Part shown: positions 1 to 4,866 of the stretch, piece after piece
Layout of the letters: each line of letters starts with the position of its first letter
Position numbering within the stretch: position 1 is the stretch's first letter
Source: Mageeibacillus sp. UBA5770
GTDB lineage: Bacteria; Bacillota_A; Clostridia; Saccharofermentanales; Saccharofermentanaceae
DNA: 7,057 nt
Reading direction: 5' to 3'
Assembly (NCBI GenBank): GCA_002418705.1
Contig: DIEQ01000026.1
Span: forward strand, 1 to 7,057
Notes under the pieces: generated by a model
Told to the model about the DNA's origin: nothing
Databases searched by the model: none
Seen by the model: only the letters and a program-made list of their open reading frames with translations
Position numbers and translations under genes: made by a program

Positions 1-84
1 AAAAGGGTCATCGCCGAAAAAAATCCCGGCTCATCCCCAGATCGGAGAGTAGACAAGAAGCGCTTGACTTCACGATCACTCAGA
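1..84. other. Left-edge non-coding stretch
   Basis: This is the 3' flank of the minus-strand gene that ends at 85. I see no gene here. On the minus strand there is a weak GCCG/CGGC pairing around a T-rich run at about 15-31, which is too short a stem to call a terminator with any confidence. Confidence 0.4.
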
Positions 85-999
85 TCATTTCTGAGCCGAA
101 CGCGCCAGGCAACTGGCCTGCTTCTGCTCGTGATAGGCTTCCCAGAGGATGGACCATTCCGGATCGGAAGGAGGATTATTCATCTTAACCTTACCCTGCT
201 GGATTTTGTAAAGCAGCGCTCCCACGGCGGGAAGATGACCATTGGCATTTTTGATCTGCTTCAGCAGGCCCTTGGCTGACAGACTGAGCGCACATCTGAC
301 CTCCTTCATGATGCGATCCTTCGCCTTGCGGTACTCATACCAGAAAACACCCGCCTGGCCACGGGAGAGATCGAACTGAAAGGCATATCCGGCAATGACC
401 TTCAGACTTTTGAGATCAGAAACATCCCTGACCTTGAAGAGAATCGACAGATACCAGTCCGGCTGTTTTTGTTCCCATGTTTTCTCTTCGATAAAGGCGA
501 TATCATCAGAACCAATGGCATGATAACCATAGAGATCGGGAACCGATTCATCGTATTCCGCGACGTGATCATCGAAAGCCTCATCTTTATCATTTCCGAC
601 AGGCTCATGATCCCAGCATACTTCGACCTCAGCCAACTGACGCGCGAGCCCCTCGAAATATGCGAGGCCCTTTTCGATCCCCTTCGCCTTGATCCAGCCG
701 GTGAAGACATCGACCATCTTCGGAGATGCCTCAATGATGGACCAGGCATCGGCAAGAGCAACAGCCTGCTGAAAGCTGCAACCGAGATTCCTGCTGATGA
801 TCTCCGGACGGAGATGGAGAGAACAGCGAGACTTCGCATTGACATGCGGCGCCAGAACCGCACCATCAACGACCATGCAATCCTCGAAGATCATCCTATC
901 CAGTTGACTCATATCCTTTACGTGATACGCCATGGCGAGGAACCCCTCACCATACTCATCATGATCAAATAACCTGATTTCTTCTGACGTGGTTTTCAT
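85..999 (-). CDS. Hypothetical protein, 304 aa, possible internal duplication
   Basis: I do not recognise the family. The start is well supported: the ATG at 997-999 is preceded by a near-perfect AGGAGGTG Shine-Dalgarno sequence, and the frame stays open for 304 codons. The protein appears soluble, with no signal peptide or membrane segment. It seems to have two halves joined by a very acidic linker (about residues 124-155, rich in Asp and Glu). A short pattern near the start of the first half (Y25-HVKDMSQLDR-M36) resembles one in the second half (F188-KVRDVSDLKS-L199), with four identities and five conservative changes in twelve positions, suggesting an ancient duplication. The C-terminal third is basic and aromatic (a run ending WYEYRKAKDR). 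The gene diverges from the kinase gene across a repeat-filled spacer, so shared function is not implied. It is very probably a real gene; its role is unknown. Confidence 0.8.
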   Translation of the reverse strand: MKTTSEEIRLFDHDEYGEGFLAMAYHVKDMSQLDRMIFEDCMVVDGAVLAPHVNAKSRCSLHLRPEIISRNLGCSFQQAVALADAWSIIEASPKMVDVFTGWIKAKGIEKGLAYFEGLARQLAEVEVCWDHEPVGNDKDEAFDDHVAEYDESVPDLYGYHAIGSDDIAFIEEKTWEQKQPDWYLSILFKVRDVSDLKSLKVIAGYAFQFDLSRGQAGVFWYEYRKAKDRIMKEVRCALSLSAKGLLKQIKNANGHLPAVGALLYKIQQGKVKMNNPPSDPEWSILWEAYHEQKQASCLARSAQK

Positions 1000-1003
1000 A
1001 AAG

Positions 1004-1011
1004 CACCTCCT
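1004..1011 (-). promoter_or_regulatory. Strong ribosome binding site for the 304-aa gene
   Basis: Read on the minus strand this is AGGAGGTG, followed by CTTT and the ATG. It matches the anti-Shine-Dalgarno complement almost fully and fixes the start at 999. It is also the main reason to prefer this strand over the competing plus-strand open frame at 469-972. Confidence 0.85.
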
Positions 1012-1066
1012 GATTTTTGAGTTTCAAGTAAGCGCGGGGCCGAACGGAAGCGAGGATTGAAGGCAG

Positions 1067-1116
1067 TCAAGGGCGAAGGGAAGAAAAAGGAAGATTTTTT
1101 CTGGTGGAGACCTTGA
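1067..1116 (+). repeat. Degenerate copy of the GTGACAGA hairpin repeat
   Basis: The arms TCAAGG (1067-1072) and CCTTGA (1111-1116) are complementary. The interior aligns with the next copy: the arm is followed by a purine tract, an A-run, a T-run and GGTGG. The GTGACAGA core itself is not preserved. An inner hairpin (GAAAAA at 1083-1088, TTTTTC at 1096-1101) parallels the A5/T5 pair in the next copy. I read it as a decayed member of the same family, with modest confidence. Confidence 0.4.
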
Positions 1117-1134
1117 GCGATCTTTACCGTAAAA

Positions 1135-1215
1135 GCCATTCAAGGGCTGTGACAGATAAAAATACACTTTTTCGGTGGCCGCGCCATCCCGGAGCACGAC
1201 TTGACCCTTGACGGC
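1135..1215 (+). repeat. GTGACAGA hairpin repeat, copy A
   Basis: The arms TCAAGGG (1140-1146) and CCCTTGA (1205-1211) form a perfect 7-bp stem, extended by GCC (1135-1137) with GGC (1213-1215) across a small internal mismatch. The core GTGACAGA lies at 1149-1156, two bases inside the 5' arm, as in the other two clear copies. The loop is about 58 bases and includes an A5/T5 pair and GGTGGCCGCGCC. Confidence 0.6.
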
Positions 1216-1270
1216 CTGAGACGTAAGCCCGCGCTAAACTGGAAAGAGTTAGAGAGAGGTGGTACCTTTT

Positions 1271-1392
1271 AGGGGCGGGTGGCCGGGACCCCCGTGAGGG
1301 GGATGGCAAGGGGGTGATGTGATGCCCTTGATAACAATGCAGGGGGCGTGACAGAGCCGGGAAGCGATGGCGCAATCCCCTGCTTCCTCTGA
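1271..1392 (+). repeat. G-rich tandem unit 1 (hairpin repeat, copy B)
   Basis: This is the first of two adjacent, diverged direct repeats of about 120 bases. It begins with a G-rich lead-in, then a C5-GTGA-G5 hairpin (1289-1302). A small stem CAAGGG/CCCTTG follows (1307-1312 with 1325-1330) and has no counterpart in unit 2. The main stem is GCAGGGG (1339-1345) with CCCCTGC (1377-1383), enclosing GTGACAGA at 1348-1355. I see no coding potential in it. Confidence 0.6.
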
Positions 1393-1515
1393 TATGGGGG
1401 TGGGTGGTCGGGAATTCCCCCGTCGGGGGATGCAGGGGGGCTCAAATGACAAATAGCAAGGGACGTGACAGACATCCGGCAGGTGGCTGGCGCGGCCCTT
1501 GCTACCTATTTGAAC
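1393..1515 (+). repeat. G-rich tandem unit 2 (hairpin repeat, copy C)
   Basis: This is the second diverged unit. It has the same order as unit 1: a G-rich lead-in, a TC5-GTC-G5A hairpin (1416-1430), then a main stem TAGCAAGGG (1454-1462) with CCCTTGCTA (1496-1504), 9 bp and perfect. GTGACAGA lies at 1465-1472, two bases inside the 5' arm. Relative to copy B one stem pair changes from G:C to A:T with both partners altered, which favours conservation of the structure. Confidence 0.6.
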
Positions 1516-1545
1516 CTCTTAAAGACCGGATTTTCCTTTTCATAA

Positions 1546-1574
1546 TAGATTTATTTTGCAAATCGTTTTATAAT
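1546..1574 (+). promoter_or_regulatory. Possible kinase promoter
   Basis: A perfect TATAAT lies at 1569-1574, about 38 bases before the kinase ATG, in an AT-rich stretch just after the G-rich repeats. The -35 match at 17-bp spacing (TAGATT at 1546-1551) is poor, so this is a tentative call. Confidence 0.35.
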
Positions 1575-1611
1575 TATAAGATAAGTGAATTCAATATGGG
1601 GAAAGAAATTA

Positions 1612-2535
1612 ATGACAGAAACATTATTGCCCCAAACAACAGCATTTACACCACCAGCAAAAGCCGTAGTTCCACCTGCGCCGGGTGAGGTGATCACGAG
1701 TCTGTTGACTGGCAATACTTACACAATGGGCGATAAGATTGGAGAAGGATACTTCGGGGTCGTCTTTAGTTGTGTTGATTTCTGGGGTAATGATCTTGCC
1801 GCAAAGGTCTTGAAACCGACCGATACCTATGACCAAGTAAAGGCGTCAGCCGAAGCAGAGTTTAGGAAGCTTGTTGTTATGCGGCATCCGAACATCACAT
1901 ATATCTTCGACGCATTTGAGTACAGACATACATTCTATATTATAACAGAACGCTGCTATTGTCCGATTACGCAACTCTTTTCACTCGAAAACTTCAGTGG
2001 GCTAGTATGGTTAATGCCGATCGGACGGTGTTTACTGCAGGCGGTGCACTACATCCACCTCAACAAGTACGCACATCAGGACATACATTTGGGCAATGTA
2101 TTCGCCGCTTTCATTAAGGATGAGATGTGTCCAACGGAACCGGGGGTAATCCAATTTAAGCTTGGTGACTTAGGCGTTGCAAAACTTTTCAACGAGTTGG
2201 ACGTGACAAATACCCTTGCGGAGTGGATTCGTCCACCAGAAGCAATTGATTCTGCGGAGTTTGGACCTATTGATCACCGAATAGATATTTATCATATCGG
2301 ACTGCTCCTTTTACAACTGGCATATTCTCAAGAGCTGCGCTTTTCACGTGACGAGATACTTGCAGGCCGACCAAGGGACATGGCGTTAAAACTTCCACCT
2401 CCATATAATTTTGCTCTTGAAAAAGCACTTCGTCGGCATGTAGCATACCGCACTGAATCAGCTATGGAACTCTGGCATGATATCTGTCAGTCCCAGTTGC
2501 CTATGATTCCAAGCGATAAAGAAAGTGGACAATGA
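1612..2535 (+). CDS. Soluble Hanks-type Ser/Thr protein kinase (non-RD)
   Basis: This is a protein kinase-fold enzyme that should transfer phosphate from ATP to Ser/Thr of a target. Counting from the ATG at 1612, the visible landmarks are a glycine-rich loop IGEGYFGVV (43-51), the ATP-anchoring lysine K65 (LAAK), a likely helix-C Glu at 81 or 83, the catalytic loop HQDIHLGN (155-162) with D157 and N162, the metal-binding DLG (186-188), PPE (208-210) in place of APE, and the structural D225. The helix-I region (YRTESAMEL) is present, so the fold looks complete at 307 residues. HQD instead of HRD makes it a non-RD kinase, and DLG replaces DFG. A Pro-rich N-terminal tail of about 30 residues precedes the domain. 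There is no membrane segment and no sensor domain. I chose the ATG at 1612 because GGGGA lies 9 nt upstream; a GTG at 1585 would add 9 residues but has no ribosome binding site. The substrate is unknown; the next gene encodes a lipoprotein. Confidence 0.88.
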   Translation: MTETLLPQTTAFTPPAKAVVPPAPGEVITSLLTGNTYTMGDKIGEGYFGVVFSCVDFWGNDLAAKVLKPTDTYDQVKASAEAEFRKLVVMRHPNITYIFDAFEYRHTFYIITERCYCPITQLFSLENFSGLVWLMPIGRCLLQAVHYIHLNKYAHQDIHLGNVFAAFIKDEMCPTEPGVIQFKLGDLGVAKLFNELDVTNTLAEWIRPPEAIDSAEFGPIDHRIDIYHIGLLLLQLAYSQELRFSRDEILAGRPRDMALKLPPPYNFALEKALRRHVAYRTESAMELWHDICQSQLPMIPSDKESGQ

Positions 2536-2548
2536 ATCGAACGATCAT

Positions 2549-2621
2549 ATTAATTCCAGGGACGTATTAATTCCAGGGACACCTATTAATTCCAGGGACG
2601 CCTTTATTAATTCCAGGGACG
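2549..2621 (+). repeat. Four tandem copies of a 15-bp repeat
   Basis: ATTAATTCCAGGGAC occurs exactly four times, starting at 2549, 2566, 2585 and 2606, usually followed by G and then CCT-like spacer bases. Start-to-start distances are 17, 19 and 21, so the copies are not in a constant reading frame: copies 1, 3 and 4 would read INSRD, copy 2 LIPGT. This argues that the array is not selected as protein. It lies between the kinase stop and the probable start of the lipoprotein gene. Confidence 0.85.
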
Positions 2622-2655
2622 CCTTACTTATTTTCAAGACCATGAATGAAGTCAG
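2606..2655 (+). repeat. 50-bp direct repeat, left copy
   Basis: This begins with the fourth 15-bp repeat and continues through CCTTACTTATTTTCAAGAC to GAATGAAGTCAG. It aligns without gaps to 3164-3213, 44 of 50 bases identical by hand count. The two copies flank the LEA-like lipoprotein gene. Confidence 0.8.
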
Positions 2656-2671
2656 TGAATGGACACTCTAT

Positions 2672-3154
2672 ATGAGACATCTAAAAGTCAGAAAATGGAC
2701 GGTAAATTTTAGTAAACTGTTCCTACTTACAATTTTTATATATCTTGCATCCTGTATGAACTGGATCATGGAAAACCCATCCTTTGTCTTCCGTGAAATC
2801 ATCCTCCGTCCCAGTTCCCTCACGGATGCAAATTTCATAATCGGTCTTGACGTTCAAAATCCTAACCGTTTCGACTTTACACTTAAGTCATTTGAATACA
2901 TTCTTTTCCTTGACGATAAGGAAATAGGAACGGGCCAATTAGAAAAAGAAATTCTCGTTCATTCATTGTCAACGGCACAGATGCAGGTATTAGTCGCTGT
3001 AAAGCTCAAAGACCTGCGTGATATCCTGAAAACAATTAAAGCCGGACATGACCTACCTTACAGAATAAAAGGAAATGCCTCTATTGAAACAACCTTTGGC
3101 AGCCGCGACTTTCCTATATCTAGAGATGGACATACTGGACAGATGGATTTATAG
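2672..3154 (+). CDS. LEA_2/WHy-like domain lipoprotein
   Basis: The predicted product has 160 residues. The N-terminus is a lipoprotein signal peptide: a basic start (MRHLKVRK), a hydrophobic stretch (about 16-25) and a lipobox LASC with the lipidated Cys at 28. Met at +2 is compatible with outer-membrane sorting under the E. coli Lol rule. The mature part (about 35-150) resembles the LEA type 2/WHy fold of desiccation-associated proteins. It carries the hallmark DVQNPNRFDF, followed by a SFEYILFLDDKEIGTGQ strand pair, typical of that family. The frame is open back to a GTG at 2525 that overlaps the kinase stop, but the extra 49 codons only translate the 15-bp repeats and would bury the signal peptide, so I prefer ATG 2672 (ATG 2642 is a second choice). 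Neither has a clear ribosome binding site. The role is inferred: an envelope protein, perhaps stress-related. Confidence 0.75.
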   Translation: MRHLKVRKWTVNFSKLFLLTIFIYLASCMNWIMENPSFVFREIILRPSSLTDANFIIGLDVQNPNRFDFTLKSFEYILFLDDKEIGTGQLEKEILVHSLSTAQMQVLVAVKLKDLRDILKTIKAGHDLPYRIKGNASIETTFGSRDFPISRDGHTGQMDL

Positions 3155-3163
3155 CGACGTCTT

Positions 3164-3213
3164 ACTAGTTCAAGGGAGGCCTTACTTATTTTCAAGACTA
3201 AGAATGAAGTCAG
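3164..3213 (+). repeat. 50-bp direct repeat, right copy
   Basis: This is the diverged partner of 2606-2655, lying 10 bases after the lipoprotein stop. It includes a degenerate 15-bp unit (ACTAGTTCAAGGGAG) followed by GCCTTACTTATTTTCAAGAC. The next small gene begins 4 bases after it. Bases before the copy (GACGTCTT) also match the end of the preceding repeat unit on the left, so the shared segment may be slightly longer. Confidence 0.8.
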
Positions 3214-3216
3214 AAA

Positions 3217-3375
3217 ATGAATTTTATAATTAATACATTTCTCGGCTTGGTTTCGATAATCTGTCTTTTATGCATAATCAACATTTATGGCACAAGTGCG
3301 GTTGGTTTTGTAATAGTGCTGGCTTTCGTCTTTATGTCGATTCTTATTATGATTATTGCGAACCGTAATTGCTGA
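3217..3375 (+). CDS. Small hydrophobic membrane peptide, 52 aa
   Basis: The open frame runs from ATG 3217 to TGA 3373-3375. The translation is almost wholly hydrophobic: a first segment at about residues 3-23 (rich in Ile, Leu and Cys) and a second at about 28-48 (Val, Phe, Ile, Met), with a short polar turn NIYGTS between them and a polar tail NRNC. That is the pattern of a two-helix inner-membrane miniprotein. An in-frame TGA at 3205 makes this ATG the first possible one. The ribosome binding site is weak (GAAGTCAG just upstream, itself part of the 50-bp repeat). Two well-spaced membrane segments in a short frame are suggestive, but expression is unproven and the family is unknown. Confidence 0.5.
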   Translation: MNFIINTFLGLVSIICLLCIINIYGTSAVGFVIVLAFVFMSILIMIIANRNC

Positions 3376-3396
3376 GAACTTCCTGCACTAAATTGT

Positions 3397-3424
3397 TTGA
3401 AGATACTTTAAAAAAGTGTATAGT
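3397..3424 (+). promoter_or_regulatory. Sigma70-like promoter for the three-gene cassette
   Basis: TTGAAG (3397-3402) and TATAGT (3419-3424) are separated by 16 bp. This is the best -35/-10 pair I find in the spacer ahead of the cassette. A transcript would start near 3431 and carry a leader of about 150 bases before the ATG at 3585. Confidence 0.5.
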
Positions 3425-3449
3425 CCAAACACTAATAGAGAGGTTGGAA

Positions 3450-3494
3450 ATGAAGGTTTATCTTCTAACTGAGACAATTTTTGGTGATTATTAG
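3450..3494 (+). CDS. Possible 14-codon leader peptide or gene remnant
   Basis: A GAGAGG Shine-Dalgarno sequence (3438-3443) sits 6 nt before ATG 3450. The frame reads MKVYLLTETIFGDY and stops at TAG 3492-3494. The translation-start signal is better than that of the longer gene downstream. It could be a leader peptide in the transcript of the three-gene cassette, or the stump of a longer gene whose remainder has been lost. I see no enrichment of one amino acid that would point to classical attenuation. Confidence 0.35.
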   Translation: MKVYLLTETIFGDY

Positions 3495-3506
3495 TAAAAT
3501 AATAAA

Positions 3507-3538
3507 CATCAAAAAATCAATGATAGTGTTTTTTGATG
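3507..3538 (+). promoter_or_regulatory. AT-rich hairpin or operator in the cassette leader
   Basis: CATCAAAAAA (3507-3516) and TTTTTTGATG (3529-3538) form a perfect 10-bp inverted repeat around a 12-base loop. It lies 46 bases before the first cassette gene and 12 bases after the leader ORF. It could be a binding site for a regulator such as a cassette-encoded repressor, or an RNA hairpin in the leader. The T-run lies inside the stem, so it is not a standard terminator. Confidence 0.5.
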
Positions 3539-3584
3539 CGTAAATACTTGGAGACAGTGATAATCAGAAAGAGAGTAAATAGCT

Positions 3585-4298
3585 ATGACTCATTCACTCG
3601 ATCTTGCACAGTTAAAACTTAGACAAGCAGCTATTGAGATTAGATACGACAATGCCTACACATTATGGGACCGAGCAGGTCGTATTTGGTCACGTGCTAG
3701 TTCAGAATGGTCTAACTTGAAAATGATAGAAGCCGCTCCCAATATAACTAAATTCATTTTGAATGATCGGATGGAACTGCAAGTTAAACTTGATAGAGCA
3801 CACCTTATCGATTTGAAAGCTAGTTCGAGCTTGAAAGAATTTATTGAAATTGCAGAAATATTTGTCGATATTGTAGCAATATCTCTGGACATTAGTAGGT
3901 TCACTCGTCTAGGATTTCGCCTTACGTATTACAAGAATTTTCCAGATAAAGCATCGGCTGCAAATGTTTTACTAGCTTGTAAGAAGTTAGTTGTTCCTGA
4001 GGGCAAGCATTTTAATATACAAGGAAAAGTATTGTTACCACGATATTCACTTTTATGGGAAGGTGAATCAACAGCAATCCAGGTAACGTTTGCAGCACAA
4101 GATAGAAAAATTGAGTTAGACATTAGCCCAGGAATTGAGGAATTAGAATCTGTACATATGGAAAAACATGAAATTGTTTATGATATAGATTATTACACTC
4201 TCAACCATATATCAAAGGGACAATTAAATGTGAAAGATTGGATTGAGCAAACATATCATCTAATAAAACGCGATAGTAGAGTCTTTATGGGTGTATAA
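3585..4298 (+). CDS. Cassette gene 1: hypothetical protein, faintly TIGR04255-like
   Basis: The product has 237 residues, is soluble and has no signal peptide. I do not recognise it firmly. The order of features recalls the sporadically distributed TIGR04255 family: an early IEIRYDNAY strand, a FILNDRMELQVKLDR strand pair, FTRLGFRLTYYKNF in place of that family's RIGLRYINRI-like signature, then YDIDYYTL, and a closing helix WIEQTYHLIKRDSRVF. This is pattern memory and not a domain hit. ATG 3585 is preceded by the purine-rich AGAAAGAGAG. The gene is AT-rich (30% GC at 3841-3900), well below the flanking minus-strand genes, suggesting acquisition from elsewhere. Its stop is 1 nt before the ATG of the next gene, so the two should be co-translated. 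Confidence 0.8.
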   Translation: MTHSLDLAQLKLRQAAIEIRYDNAYTLWDRAGRIWSRASSEWSNLKMIEAAPNITKFILNDRMELQVKLDRAHLIDLKASSSLKEFIEIAEIFVDIVAISLDISRFTRLGFRLTYYKNFPDKASAANVLLACKKLVVPEGKHFNIQGKVLLPRYSLLWEGESTAIQVTFAAQDRKIELDISPGIEELESVHMEKHEIVYDIDYYTLNHISKGQLNVKDWIEQTYHLIKRDSRVFMGV

Positions 4299-4299
4299 T

Positions 4300-4866
4300 A
4301 TGGCTGAAGTTATAAGGCTTGATGAACCAACTATAAGATATAGTACTGATGCTACAGCAAGTGATAGAGTGCCTGTTATTGGAAAACCGAAGATCCAAAC
4401 TTCTATAGACGATGTTCATGTGTCGAAAAGGAACATTTCTACAAATGAATTGTATCCACTTTCTTTTGAGCTTAAGCCGGAATTGGCTACGGCCTTGCGT
4501 CTTCTTGAAGAAGGAATACAGGAAATGAATGTCTCAGTCGCTATGCTTGAGGAAGGAGACTTATTGTCATCAGACGATGCATTGCAGCGTTTTCAAGCTC
4601 TGCTTCCTGAATTATTTTGTTGTCGTGATCTTGGGGATGGCTTCGGGGCTATAATTAATGCTGTATTCCATTCATTAATAAATTTACAAGGCAGTCCTGC
4701 TAACAATGAACAATTAAGGACTTTACGAAATATTATGAATCGAATTTCAACAGAACCTTTTATAGAATTTGAAGAAGCTGTTGCCGAAATAATGTTACTT
4801 GAGGATGTAGGTCTTATTACAGAACCGGAGCATTTCAAATTTGTAGCGGATTTTCTAATTGAATAA
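4300..4866 (+). CDS. Cassette gene 2: hypothetical helical protein, 188 aa
   Basis: I do not recognise the family. The first 55 or so residues are polar and probably flexible; the rest (from about SFELKPELATAL onward) looks mostly helical and acidic, with repeated Leu/Ile/Glu patterns (ALRLLEEGIQEM, EFEEAVAEIMLLEDVG). There is no signal peptide, membrane segment or DNA-binding motif that I can name. I chose ATG 4300, which follows the upstream TAA by one base; a GTG at 4291 would overlap that stop and add three residues. The position just before a PIN nuclease with overlapping frames, and the acidic character, would suit an antitoxin or adaptor, but that is inference from context only. Confidence 0.78.
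   Translation: MAEVIRLDEPTIRYSTDATASDRVPVIGKPKIQTSIDDVHVSKRNISTNELYPLSFELKPELATALRLLEEGIQEMNVSVAMLEEGDLLSSDDALQRFQALLPELFCCRDLGDGFGAIINAVFHSLINLQGSPANNEQLRTLRNIMNRISTEPFIEFEEAVAEIMLLEDVGLITEPEHFKFVADFLIE

Larger units (their letters stand above)
1012..1584. other. Divergent intergenic region filled with structured repeats
   Basis: This spacer of about 570 bases separates the minus-strand gene from the kinase gene. The short open frames in it are low-complexity Pro/Gly/Ser-rich translations of the G-rich repeats and do not look coding. It holds an array of related inverted-repeat elements (about 1067-1515), two C5/G5 hairpins, and an AT-rich tail (about 1530-1611) that likely carries the kinase promoter. 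I found no convincing minus-strand promoter: a TTGACT at 1065-1070 on that strand has no -10 box at a usual distance. Confidence 0.7.

Noticed and set aside
402..869. Minus-strand open frame of 155 codons in another frame of the same region
   Set aside because: It is a Ser/Arg-rich shadow translation of the 304-aa gene without its own start signal.
469..972. Plus-strand open frame of 167 codons opposite the 304-aa gene
   Set aside because: It lies wholly inside the longer minus-strand frame, which has an almost perfect ribosome binding site; this frame has none and no recognisable content.
1234..1256. Integron attC-like boxes (CTAAAC and GTTAGAG)
   Set aside because: Neither box fits the RYYYAAC/GTTRRRY consensus and there is no integrase in the window.
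1124..1475. Overlapping minus-strand open frames in the G-rich spacer
   Set aside because: They are Pro/Gly/Ser/His-rich translations of the hairpin repeats, mutually overlapping, without ribosome binding sites.
1585..1611. GTG start adding nine residues to the kinase
   Set aside because: There is no Shine-Dalgarno sequence before it, whereas ATG 1612 has GGGGA at a workable distance; the added residues lie outside the kinase domain.
2549..2621. CRISPR array
   Set aside because: The repeats are 15 bp with spacers of only 2-6 bp, far too short for CRISPR spacers, and no cas gene is present.
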